From NCBI RefSeq assembly GCF_049800915.1, contig NZ_JBNAFY010000005.1, forward strand, positions 292,323 to 356,322: a stretch of 64,000 bases of DNA, in the 5' to 3' direction. The notes under the pieces were generated by a model. That model ran no database searches. It saw only the letters and a program-made list of their open reading frames with translations, and was not told the DNA's origin. This stretch comes from Amaricoccus macauensis_A (GTDB taxonomy: Bacteria; Pseudomonadota; Alphaproteobacteria; Rhodobacterales; Rhodobacteraceae). This document shows, one piece after another, positions 25,967-33,882 of this stretch; positions within the stretch are counted from its first letter, which is position 1, and each line of letters begins with the position of its first letter. Both the position numbers and the translations under genes were made by a program.

Positions 25967-26095
25967 TCAGGAATACGGCTCGACCCTCTCCCAGAACCCG
26001 TGCTTGCGACCATGCGCCAGCCGGGCCTCACCCTACTGCATTGCCTCATAGTCGCCCATTTCGAGCGCCCTGGCGCGCGCCTTGTCCCAGTCCAT
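25967..26095 (-). pseudogene. Short ORF interrupted by an in-frame amber codon
   Basis: On the minus strand, ATG at 26095 opens MDWDKARARALEMGDYEAMQ, a TAG sits at 26035-26033, and the same frame continues for 21 codons (GEARLAHGRKHGFWERVEPY, then Ser) to a TGA. Composition on both sides of the stop is protein-like. An in-frame TGA at 26131-26129 bounds it upstream. It may be a decayed small gene or chance. No family recognised. It lies between the secreted-protein gene and xseA. Confidence 0.35.
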
Positions 26096-26186
26096 GAAGC
26101 TTTTGGCCCGCTCCAGAGCCGAGCTCCGTCAGGTTTCCCAACGTAAGCGATGTCTTTCTGGCCAAGTCTTTTCCCCTCAGCCCGGT

Positions 26187-27686
26187 CTAGAAGAGCGTCC
26201 CCTGCTCCGGTTCCTTCTTCTTCCGTGTGGCCCGTTTGCGCGGTGCCGGGTCGCCACCATCGGGCACGGCCCTGATCCGGCCATCGGCGAACTCGATCTC
26301 GAGCGCCGCCGCCCCTTCCGCCGGCCCCGCGCCCGTCAGCACGGCCCCGTCTCCGTCACGCACGATGGCAAAGCCCCGTGCCAGCACCGATTGCGGCCCG
26401 AGCGTCGCCAGGGTCCGTGCCAGCACGTCGTAGCGCCCGCGTTGTGCCTTCACATACTGCTCGCCCGCGCGGCCCAGCCGTTCTGCGCGCGTGCCCAGCC
26501 TTTCGCTCAGCCGCTCCAGCAGGCTGGCCATCACCTGCGGTCGCAAGCCCGCCTCGGCCCGCATAAGCCTCTGCCGCTGCCGCTCGACACCCTGCGCCAG
26601 AAGCTGCGGCCCGAACCGTCCCGCCGGGCCCCGGCTCAGCTGCAGATCCCGGTCCCGCACCAGCGCCACAAGCGCCCGCGGCAGTCGCAACGAAAGCCCG
26701 TCGAGCCTCTGGGCGCGCTCGGCCACCAGCGCCTCGGGCCGGGGCAGTGCGCGCGCCACATCCCTCAGCCTCTGGCCACGCAGCATGAGCCCGCGCGCCA
26801 TCGCACCCCGCCTGCGCTCCTCAAGGCTCGAGAGCGTCGTGAGCAGTTCGAGCCGCACCGGAACCGCCATCTCCGCCGCAGCCGTCGGGGTCGGTGCCCG
26901 CTGATCGGCCACCAGGTCGATCAGCGTCGTGTCGGTCTCGTGCCCGACGGCGGAGATCACCGGAATGTCGCTCGCCGCCACCGCGCGCACCACGGCCTCG
27001 TCGTTGAACCCCCAGAGATCCTCGACACTTCCGCCGCCGCGCGCCACGATCAGCACATCGGGCCGTGGCATCGCGCCCCCCTTGGGCAATGCGTTGAAGC
27101 CCTGGATCGCCGCCGCGACGGATGCCGCGCATTTCTCCCCCTGCACCGGCACCGGCCAGAGCAGCACCCGGCGCGGAAACCGGTCTGCCAACCGATGCAG
27201 GATGTCCCGGATCACCGCCCCAGAGGGCGAGGTCACCACTCCGATCACCTCCGGCAGGAACGGCAGCGGCCGCTTGCGGTCGGGCCTGAAGAGCCCCTCG
27301 GCCTCCAGCGCCTTCTTGCGCTTCTCGAGCATCGCCATCAGCGCGCCGACACCCGCAGGCGCGAGATGCTCGATCACGATCTGGTAGCGCGAATTGCCCG
27401 GGAAGGTGGTGAGCCGCCCGGTGGCGATCACCTCCATCCCCTCCTCGGGCTGCACCTCCAGCCCCCGAACCACACCCTTCCAGATCACCCCGTTCAGAAC
27501 AGCGCGATCGTCCTTCAGGTCGAGATAGACATGCCCCGAGCGCGGCCGCGACACGCGCCCCAGCTCGCCCCGCACCCGGACATGGCCGAATTCGCCCTCG
27601 ATCACCCGCTTTACCGCGCCCGACAGCTCGGAGACGCTGAATTCCGGTGTATTTCCGCCCTCGGCAGCTTCCTCGAAAAGCTCCAT
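26187..27686 (-). CDS. xseA: Exodeoxyribonuclease VII large subunit (499 aa)
   Basis: Single-strand exonuclease subunit in repair. N-terminal OB-fold: EFSVSELSGAVKRVIEGEFGHVRVRGEL, then SGHVYLDLKDDRAVLNGVIWKG. The catalytic core has GVVTSPSGAVIRDILHRLADRFPRR, LIVARGGGSVEDLWGFNDE and ISAVGHETDTTLIDLVAD. A basic Lys/Arg tail ends the protein (RKRATRKKKEPEQG). The start at ATG 27686 (MELFEEAAEGG) follows GAGAGG; the frame continues open for another 2 kb upstream, antisense to the FKBP and purD genes, and that part is not coding. Confidence 0.93.
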   Translation of the reverse strand: MELFEEAAEGGNTPEFSVSELSGAVKRVIEGEFGHVRVRGELGRVSRPRSGHVYLDLKDDRAVLNGVIWKGVVRGLEVQPEEGMEVIATGRLTTFPGNSRYQIVIEHLAPAGVGALMAMLEKRKKALEAEGLFRPDRKRPLPFLPEVIGVVTSPSGAVIRDILHRLADRFPRRVLLWPVPVQGEKCAASVAAAIQGFNALPKGGAMPRPDVLIVARGGGSVEDLWGFNDEAVVRAVAASDIPVISAVGHETDTTLIDLVADQRAPTPTAAAEMAVPVRLELLTTLSSLEERRRGAMARGLMLRGQRLRDVARALPRPEALVAERAQRLDGLSLRLPRALVALVRDRDLQLSRGPAGRFGPQLLAQGVERQRQRLMRAEAGLRPQVMASLLERLSERLGTRAERLGRAGEQYVKAQRGRYDVLARTLATLGPQSVLARGFAIVRDGDGAVLTGAGPAEGAAALEIEFADGRIRAVPDGGDPAPRKRATRKKKEPEQGTLF

Positions 27687-27920
27687 GATCCTCTCGCTTG
27701 CGCCCGTCAGGCGCACACCATAGAAGCCGCCACGCCCGAGGCCAAGCGGCCTCGCCGCCCGCCGCCACCGGAGACCTGTTTGCGAAGCGCGCGGAAGCTT
27801 GCTAGCCTCCCCCAATGTCTGGCCGCACCTCCAGGGTATCGCACGCCGCACCGCATCCCGGTTGCCGGAGATCTGCCCGAGCGCGGCCAAAATTCCCCTC
27901 CCAAACGACAGGATGACATC

Positions 27921-28352
27921 ATGACCCAATCCGCGAAAGCCGGAGACAAGCTCAGCATCCACTACACCGGCCGGCTCGAGAACGGCACGATCTTCGACAA
28001 GTCTGAGGGCCGTGGCCCGCTCGAGTTCACCGTCGGAAGCGGCGAGATCATCCCCGGCCTCGACGAGGGCGTCGTCGGCATGGAGATCGGCGAGACCCGC
28101 GAGGTCACCATTCCGCCCGAAGCGGCATACGGGGCCCACGATGGCACCCAGGTCCAGAGCGTCCCGCGCGAGGCCATTCCCGATGACATTCCCACGACCG
28201 TCGGCACGCAGCTCAACGTGCAGACGCGGGACGGCCAGCAGCTGACCGTCACCGTGTCGGGCGAATCCGAGAACCACATCGAACTCGACGCGAATCATCC
28301 CCTCGCGGGCAAGACGCTGACCTTCGACGTCACGCTCCTCGAAATCGCCTGA
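27921..28352 (+). CDS. FKBP-type peptidyl-prolyl isomerase, SlyD-like (143 aa)
   Basis: Proline isomerase of the SlyD type: an FKBP domain split by an insert-in-flap domain. Evidence: LSIHYTGRLENGTIFDKSEGRGPLEF, GSGEIIPGLDEGVVGMEIGE, the IF segment with AAYGAHDG to VGTQLNVQTRDGQQL, and the end NHPLAGKTLTFDVTLLEI. The metal-binding His-rich tail of E. coli SlyD is missing. No signal peptide, so cytoplasmic. The start at 27921 is preceded by AGGATGA. A terminator follows. Confidence 0.92.
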   Translation: MTQSAKAGDKLSIHYTGRLENGTIFDKSEGRGPLEFTVGSGEIIPGLDEGVVGMEIGETREVTIPPEAAYGAHDGTQVQSVPREAIPDDIPTTVGTQLNVQTRDGQQLTVTVSGESENHIELDANHPLAGKTLTFDVTLLEIA

Positions 28353-28362
28353 CGCGCATAGG

Positions 28363-28393
28363 GGCGGACCGTGCGGGCGGTCCGCCGCATTTT
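28363..28393 (+). terminator. Intrinsic terminator after the FKBP gene
   Basis: GGCGGACCG pairs perfectly with CGGTCCGCC around a six-base loop, followed by GCATTTT. It starts 10 bp after the FKBP stop and separates it from purD. Confidence 0.75.
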
Positions 28394-28397
28394 GACA
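28392..28397 (+). promoter_or_regulatory. Perfect -35 box (TTGACA) before purD
   Basis: TTGACA directly follows the terminator stem and lies 67 bp before the purD ATG. The matching -10 is not clear; TGATCT after 18 bp is the best candidate. Confidence 0.3.
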
Positions 28398-28463
28398 TTC
28401 AATCCCGTCCCGCATTGATCTAGAACGCCTCGCGACCAAGGAACCACAGCGAGGGCCAGGCCC

Positions 28464-29711
28464 ATGAACATCCTGATCATCGGCGGCGGCGGCCGCGAGC
28501 ATGCCATGGCCTGGGCCTTCGCACAGAATCCCAAGGCCGACCGGATCTTCTGCGCGCCGGGCAATGCCGGCATTGCCGAGGATGCCGAGATCACCGCGCT
28601 CGACGTGCTCGACAGCGCCAAGGTGCTGGCCTTCTGTGCCGAACACGAGATCGAGTTCGTGGCCGTAGGCCCCGAGGCCCCGCTGGCCGAGGGCCTCGCG
28701 GACGACCTGCGCGAAGGCGGAATGCTCACCCTGGGGCCGGGGCGCGAAGCCGCCCGGCTCGAAGCCTCGAAAGCCTTCACCAAGGACATCTGCGCCGCCT
28801 GCGGGGCCCCCACCGCCGCGAGCCAGACCTTCACTGACCCCGACGCCGCCCGAGCCTATGTGAAGGCTGAAGGCGCGCCCATCGTGATCAAGGCCGACGG
28901 GCTCGCCGCAGGCAAGGGCGTCACCGTGGCCGAAACCGAGGCGCAGGCGCTCGAAGCGCTCGAGGCCATCTTCGCGGAAGGCATCGGCGCCCGCGTGGTG
29001 ATCGAGGAAATGATGACCGGCGAGGAAGCGAGCCTCTTCATCCTCGCCAACGGCACGGACTTCATCAACATCGGCACCGCGCAGGACCACAAGCGCGCCT
29101 TCGACGGCGACAAGGGCCCCAACACCGGCGGCATGGGCGCCTATTCCCCCGCTCCGATCATGACCGACGAAGTGACCGAGCGCGCCATCGCGGAGATCAT
29201 TCGCCCGACGCTCGCGGAAATGGCCAAGCGCGGCACCCCGTTCCAGGGCATCCTCTATGCCGGACTGATGATCGAGGCGGGCGCGCCCCGGCTGGTGGAA
29301 TACAATGTCCGCCTGGGCGACCCGGAAGCCCAGGTGCTTGCCATGCGCCTCGGCGCGCAGCTTCTCGATGCCTGCCTCGCCTGCGCGTCCGGCGAACTCG
29401 CCGGCTACAAGGTGAGCTTCGCCGACGATCACGCGATGACGGTGGTGATGGCGGCCAAGGGCTATCCGGGCAGCTACGCCAAGGGCGAGGCGATCTCCCT
29501 GCCCGAAACCGACGATCCCCGGATCAAGATCTTCCACGCCGGCACCAAGGCGGGCGAAAGCGGCCTCACTTCCAATGGCGGGCGCGTGCTCAACATCACC
29601 GCGCGTGCAGCCAACCTCCAGGAAGCCCGCGATCTCGCCTACACCACCATCGAGCAGATCGACTGGCCCGGCGGCTTCTATCGCCGCGATATCGGCTGGC
29701 GCGCCCTCTGA
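28464..29711 (+). CDS. purD: Phosphoribosylamine-glycine ligase (415 aa)
   Basis: ATP-grasp enzyme of purine synthesis that joins glycine to phosphoribosylamine. The N-terminus MNILIIGGGGREHAMAW is diagnostic, followed by CAPGNAGIAEDAE, VGPEAPLAEGL, the ATP-grasp loop VIKADGLAAGKGVTVAE and the metal-binding DHKRAFDGDKGPNTGGMGAYSPAP. The usual NVRFGDPE reads NVRLGDPE. xseA and purD lie close together in opposite orientation, as in other Rhodobacterales. Confidence 0.96.
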   Translation: MNILIIGGGGREHAMAWAFAQNPKADRIFCAPGNAGIAEDAEITALDVLDSAKVLAFCAEHEIEFVAVGPEAPLAEGLADDLREGGMLTLGPGREAARLEASKAFTKDICAACGAPTAASQTFTDPDAARAYVKAEGAPIVIKADGLAAGKGVTVAETEAQALEALEAIFAEGIGARVVIEEMMTGEEASLFILANGTDFINIGTAQDHKRAFDGDKGPNTGGMGAYSPAPIMTDEVTERAIAEIIRPTLAEMAKRGTPFQGILYAGLMIEAGAPRLVEYNVRLGDPEAQVLAMRLGAQLLDACLACASGELAGYKVSFADDHAMTVVMAAKGYPGSYAKGEAISLPETDDPRIKIFHAGTKAGESGLTSNGGRVLNITARAANLQEARDLAYTTIEQIDWPGGFYRRDIGWRAL

Positions 29712-29729
29712 TCGGCGCGCCAACGCCGC

Positions 29730-30506
29730 TCACCTGACATGGCTGGCGCCGTTCACATCGAGCGTCGCCCCACTCAGGGAGCGCTGGGCCGGATCGAGCG
29801 CAAGGCAGACGATATCGGCAATCTCCTGCGGCTCGACCATGGCACCGATGGGAATCTCTCCCAGAACGGCGGCTTCCCCCTTCTCCCGGATGAACGCCTC
29901 CGCCATCTCGGTTCGCACGAAGCCGGGCGCAACGGCGACGGCCACGATACCGTCGGCACCGTATGCACGCGCGATGGACTTGGTCAGGTTCACCAGCCCG
30001 GCCTTGGAAGCCCCATAGGGCATGTGATCCGGAGTATAGCCCCTCTGCGCCGCACGGGACGCAATGTTGACGATCTGCCCTCCGCCCCGTGCACGGAAAT
30101 GCGGGATCGCCATACGGCAGAGGTCCGCAGGCGCGCGCAGGTTCACCCGAAGATCGACCTCCCAGGCCGCCGCCCACGCCGCCAAATCGTCCGAGAGCCG
30201 CGCGGTTGCGCGGATGCCCGCATTGTTCACCAGCCCATGGATATGGCCGAGGGCGGCCTCTGCCTGCAACCAGAGCTGCGTCGCACCCTCCGGCACCGCC
30301 AGATCCGCTTGCAACAGCGTGCCGCGCCCGCCGATCCGTTGGAGCAGGCGTTCGGCCTCCGCCCTGTTGCGCCTGAAGTGAATGATCGGGTGCCCGCCCA
30401 GATCCGCGATCCGGGCCGTGATCGCACGACCGATCCCACCCGTGGCACCGGTGACAAGAATGTTCCGGTCCTTGAGCAGCGCCCCAATCCCCCGATGTCT
30501 TACCAA
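29730..30506 (-). CDS. Short-chain dehydrogenase/reductase (258 aa)
   Basis: FabG-like classical SDR. Nucleotide motif TGATGGIG near residue 20, NNAG in LVNNAGIRATARL, catalytic Ser in NIASRAAQRGY, and Tyr/Lys in MPYGASKAGLVNL. The C-terminus LSGATLDVNGASHV replaces the common VDGG end. The frame has no ATG at the N-terminus; it opens with TTG at 30506, and the SDR core begins about 14 residues later, so start assignment is uncertain. Substrate unknown. Convergent with purD. Confidence 0.88.
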   Translation of the reverse strand: MVRHRGIGALLKDRNILVTGATGGIGRAITARIADLGGHPIIHFRRNRAEAERLLQRIGGRGTLLQADLAVPEGATQLWLQAEAALGHIHGLVNNAGIRATARLSDDLAAWAAAWEVDLRVNLRAPADLCRMAIPHFRARGGGQIVNIASRAAQRGYTPDHMPYGASKAGLVNLTKSIARAYGADGIVAVAVAPGFVRTEMAEAFIREKGEAAVLGEIPIGAMVEPQEIADIVCLALDPAQRSLSGATLDVNGASHVR

Positions 30507-30570
30507 CTTTCAGGACACATCCGCACCCTGACGCACGTCGAGCTATGGGCCGGTCCTCCGGGTGCCCGCG

Positions 30571-32400
30571 CTACTCGCAGCCCCCGTCGGCCCAATCGGC
30601 CAGCACCTGCTTGAAGCCGTCCATCGGATGCTGCTTGTCTAGCGCGAAGCGGCCGATATCGGTGAGGTAGGTATTGGCCTGCTCGCAGAGCCGCTCGCGA
30701 TTCCACTGATGGCAATCGCTGCATGTCTTCTCTTTCCAGACCACCTCCGGAAGCCCCTCGATGGGCGGGTATTGCGGCGAACCCTCGATGATCTGCGCGA
30801 TCGAGCGCCCATCGACCTGCGGCTCTCCGCGGGAAAGTGGCTGATCGAACAGAACCTTTCCGCCTTGCCCGCCCTGCACAGGCGCGGGCGTCGCGGGTTG
30901 CGGTGTTGCCGCCGCAACCTCGGCCTCCGGTTCGGCCGGTGCCGAAGGCTGGCCCGCATCCTCGAGCGCGCGGATCTCGGCCAGCGCGATCTCGACGAAG
31001 ACCCCGTTGGGAAATTCCGCCAGATAGGCCTCGTAATCCTCGATCGAGCCCGAGGCCTGCGCCCGGCGGAAATAGTCGCTCTCGCTGACCTGCGGGCTCC
31101 CGTCCACCGCCGCGTCGCTACCATCAACCTGGGCGACGACCTCGTCATCAAGCCAGGCTTCCAGCCAGCCGCGGGCATCGTCGCCAACCGACGAATCCGG
31201 GTAGCTGCGCAGGAACATGATCACCTGCACCGGATCGCCGCTGCTGCGCACGTTGCTCCAGAGCTGCTGGGCCGCAATCTCGCGGTAGGCAAGGTCCGCG
31301 AACACCGCGTCCGGGAAGGTTCCGAGATAACTCTTGTAGCTCTCGATCGACCCCGAGGCCTGCGCGCGGCGGAAGAAATCCGTTTCCGTGGGCGAGGCAT
31401 CCATTCCTTCGGTCGGGTCGTTGCCGGGTTCGGGTGGCGTGAGCTCTGCACCCAGCGATTTCATCAGCGCCATGCGCGCCTCGTCGCTCACTTCCGTATT
31501 CGGGTGATTGCGCAGGAAGCCGATGATCTGAACCGGCCCCGCTGTCGAGGCCATCGTTTCCCAGAGTTGCCGCGCCAGCGTCTCGTTCGCCTGGCTGACG
31601 ACCTCCGGCTCGGGTTCAGCCGGCGGCTCGCCGGGCAGGAAGAAGAAATCACCCTCGAGCCTCGAATCGCGCCAGGGGATCTGGCTCCCGCCCGAGGCCT
31701 GAAGGACCGAGTTGCGCACGTCGAGGAACATGCCCTCGATCGAGCGCCCCTCCCAGGACATGGCTTCGGCGAGCGATTCCGCGAAGGCGCCGGTCTTGGC
31801 AAAACTGCCGCCGTAGATCCCTTCGTAGGCGACCGTGTCCGGCGAGGCCGAGAAGGCGACGAAGGTGCCCCGGCGCGCTTCGATCTCCGCGAGACCCTGC
31901 GGATCGAGCGGCCCGAGGTCCGGAAACGGCGTCTCGTGGCTGGCATCGAGCAGGATGATGTTGGTCTCGTTCCGGGACGAGAGCAGCACCCGCAAGACCC
32001 GGTCCACCTGCACCGAGTAGATGTCGATCTCGTCCTCGGCGCGAATGTCGGCATCGACCGGAACGAGGTAGTTCTCGCCGTTCAGCTGCAACCCGTGCCC
32101 GGCGTAGTAGAAGAGCCCCGTCGCCGACCCGCCCGCATCGCGCAGCCGCTGGCCGAGATCGGAGATGGCCCGCTCCATGGCGTATTGATCCGCATCCGTG
32201 AGCAGCGTCACGTCGAACCCCGTCTGCTCCAGCACCGCCGACATGAGCTGCGCATCCGGCACCGGCGCGTCCAGCGACCGCGCGGAGGCATAGTCGCCGT
32301 TCCCGATGACCAGGGCCACCCGTTCCTGCGCCACGGCACCCGTCGCCATCGCACACAGCAGTATCGCCGCCGCGCTTAGCAGGCTCTTCAAGTCTCTCAT
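30571..32400 (-). CDS. Secreted caspase-fold protein with Ser at the catalytic Cys site and a C-terminal CxxCH motif (609 aa)
   Basis: Signal peptide MRDLKSLLSAAAILLCAMAT...AVAQ, then a caspase-like (peptidase C14) domain, about residues 26-255: RVALVIGNGDYASA, the His loop FYYAGHGLQ (His102), and LLDASHETPF at 151-160. In active family members this loop is DAC; here Ser154 (codon AGC, 31939-31941) takes the Cys place, so cysteine protease activity should be lost. Next come two pairs of repeats (ARQLW..GFLRNHP with QQLW..MFLRSYP; DFFRRAQASGSIESYKSYL at 341 with DYFRRAQASGSIEDYEAYL at 442). The C-terminus holds CSDCH (560-564), a possible heme c site, and Met593. The start at 32400 fits the signal peptide; an ATG at 32436 is an alternative. 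Divergent from the YceI-OmpA gene. Confidence 0.85.
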   Translation of the reverse strand: MRDLKSLLSAAAILLCAMATGAVAQERVALVIGNGDYASARSLDAPVPDAQLMSAVLEQTGFDVTLLTDADQYAMERAISDLGQRLRDAGGSATGLFYYAGHGLQLNGENYLVPVDADIRAEDEIDIYSVQVDRVLRVLLSSRNETNIILLDASHETPFPDLGPLDPQGLAEIEARRGTFVAFSASPDTVAYEGIYGGSFAKTGAFAESLAEAMSWEGRSIEGMFLDVRNSVLQASGGSQIPWRDSRLEGDFFFLPGEPPAEPEPEVVSQANETLARQLWETMASTAGPVQIIGFLRNHPNTEVSDEARMALMKSLGAELTPPEPGNDPTEGMDASPTETDFFRRAQASGSIESYKSYLGTFPDAVFADLAYREIAAQQLWSNVRSSGDPVQVIMFLRSYPDSSVGDDARGWLEAWLDDEVVAQVDGSDAAVDGSPQVSESDYFRRAQASGSIEDYEAYLAEFPNGVFVEIALAEIRALEDAGQPSAPAEPEAEVAAATPQPATPAPVQGGQGGKVLFDQPLSRGEPQVDGRSIAQIIEGSPQYPPIEGLPEVVWKEKTCSDCHQWNRERLCEQANTYLTDIGRFALDKQHPMDGFKQVLADWADGGCE

Positions 32401-32673
32401 GCGGCTAGCCACGAAAGCTGCATACTCAGTCCTCATATTCGCAAGCGGCCCCTTGCCCGGAGTGAACCTCAATCTGCCACCCACGGGTGCAACGCGCCAG
32501 TCGGAACGAAGCAGCCTTGAATATTAATCATAATCCCCGTTGAGCCACCCCCGCTCAGGTCCCAACAATGTCGCCGGAAGCTCCGATTCGCGCAAGTCTG
32601 GCGTACGACTGCAATTTTTCATATGATAGTCTCAGGGGCAGTATCGACTTTGACCCAAGGCAGGGAGGGTGCC

Positions 32674-33786
32674 GTGTTCACTCATGTTTACCATTCGTCC
32701 GAGAGACGAATACTGGGGTGTCTGCTGACGCTCGCGATTCTCCTGGCGGCGACCGTCATGGCCGCGGCGCAGTCCTCACCCTTCGCGCCGGGCTGGGATC
32801 TCGACCCGGACCGCTCCAACATCCGCTTCCAGTCGATCAAGAACACCAAGGACGGCATGAAGGTCGAATCGAGCACCTTCGCCACCTTCACCGGCGAAAT
32901 CGACCCCAGCGGCAGCGCCGAGGTGAAGGTGCTCCTCGATTCCGTCGATACCCTGGTGGACCTGCGCAACGTGCGCATGCGCTTCCTCTTCTTCGAGACG
33001 TTCCTCTACCCCGAAGCCACGATCAGCCTCGAACTGACGGAGGACATGATCGCCGACCTGCCCGCTAGCCGCCGGACAACCATCAATCTCCCCTACATTT
33101 TCGACCTCCACGGCGTGCAGATCCCGATGCAGTCGCTCGTCACCGTCACCATGCTCAACGACGACCAGGTCTCCGTGGCTTCCGCCGTGCCGATCTCGAT
33201 CGAAGCGACGGATTTCGGCCTCGCCGAGAACATCACCAAGCTCGAGGAAGCCGTGGGCGGCATCACCATCATTCCGTCCGCCACCGTGACCTTCGACTTC
33301 CTCTTCGCCCGCCGCGGTAGCGACGCCGCACCGAGCGGCAGCGAACCGATCCAGGAAGCTGATCCGATCCCCGAGCCGCAGTCCGTTGCGCTGGAACCCG
33401 AGGGCGACTTCTCGCTCGATGCCTGCGTCGGCCGCTTCGAGATCCTCTCGCGCACCGGGAACATCTATTTCGCCTTCTCCAGCGCCGATCTGCAGCCCTC
33501 GAGCTACCCGCTGCTCGACAGTGTGGTCGATATCGTCAGCCGCTGCCCCGATCTTCAGGTGCTCGTCGCGGGCCACACTGATTCGGATGGAGATGCGACC
33601 TACAACCAGATCCTCTCCGAACGGCGCGCGCAGTCGGTGGTGAACTACCTCGTGGACGAAGGCATCTCGAGACGCCAGCTCATCGCCACGGGCTACGGCG
33701 AGGAACGCCCCGTGGTCGCCAATGACACGGCCGCCAACAAGGGCCGCAACCGCCGGATCGAGTTCGCCCCCGTCACGGGCGGCTGA
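32674..33786 (+). CDS. YceI-like domain fused to OmpA peptidoglycan-binding domain (370 aa)
   Basis: Exported protein: membrane segment/signal CLLTLAILLAATVMAAAQ, then a YceI-type lipocalin-like domain (about residues 40-235: WDLDPDRSNIRFQSIKN to TVTFDFLFARRG), a short acidic linker, and an OmpA C-terminal domain (about 270-370) with IYFAFSSADLQPSSYPLLDSVV, GHTDSDGDATYNQILSERRAQSV and NKGRNRRIEF. YceI domains bind long-chain isoprenoids or quinones, and OmpA domains anchor to peptidoglycan. I chose the GTG at 32674, just after GGGAGGG; the ATG at 32623 lacks a ribosome-binding site. Shares a 273-bp divergent region with the caspase-fold gene. Confidence 0.85.
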   Translation: MFTHVYHSSERRILGCLLTLAILLAATVMAAAQSSPFAPGWDLDPDRSNIRFQSIKNTKDGMKVESSTFATFTGEIDPSGSAEVKVLLDSVDTLVDLRNVRMRFLFFETFLYPEATISLELTEDMIADLPASRRTTINLPYIFDLHGVQIPMQSLVTVTMLNDDQVSVASAVPISIEATDFGLAENITKLEEAVGGITIIPSATVTFDFLFARRGSDAAPSGSEPIQEADPIPEPQSVALEPEGDFSLDACVGRFEILSRTGNIYFAFSSADLQPSSYPLLDSVVDIVSRCPDLQVLVAGHTDSDGDATYNQILSERRAQSVVNYLVDEGISRRQLIATGYGEERPVVANDTAANKGRNRRIEFAPVTGG

Positions 33787-33815
33787 TCCCCCCGAGGAGC
33801 ATGGCCCGGACAGAC

Positions 33816-33847
33816 AAACACCCCGGACATCCCGTCCGGGGTGTTTT
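33816..33847. terminator. Bidirectional intrinsic terminator
   Basis: AAACACCCCGGAC pairs perfectly over 13 bp with GTCCGGGGTGTTT around ATCCC. The flanking A and T runs make it work for both the YceI-OmpA gene (+) and the convergent chemoreceptor gene (-). Confidence 0.9.
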
Positions 33848-33882
33848 CCTTCCTGAAGCCGCCGGCCCCGGCGGCTGCGCGA

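Noticed and set aside
26082..27920. Long plus-strand frame in front of the FKBP gene
   Set aside because: Antisense to xseA; the FKBP domain begins at its normal start with its own ribosome-binding site.
27687..29723. 2-kb upstream extension of the xseA frame
   Set aside because: Antisense to the FKBP gene and purD, which are certain; XseA homology starts only at 27686.
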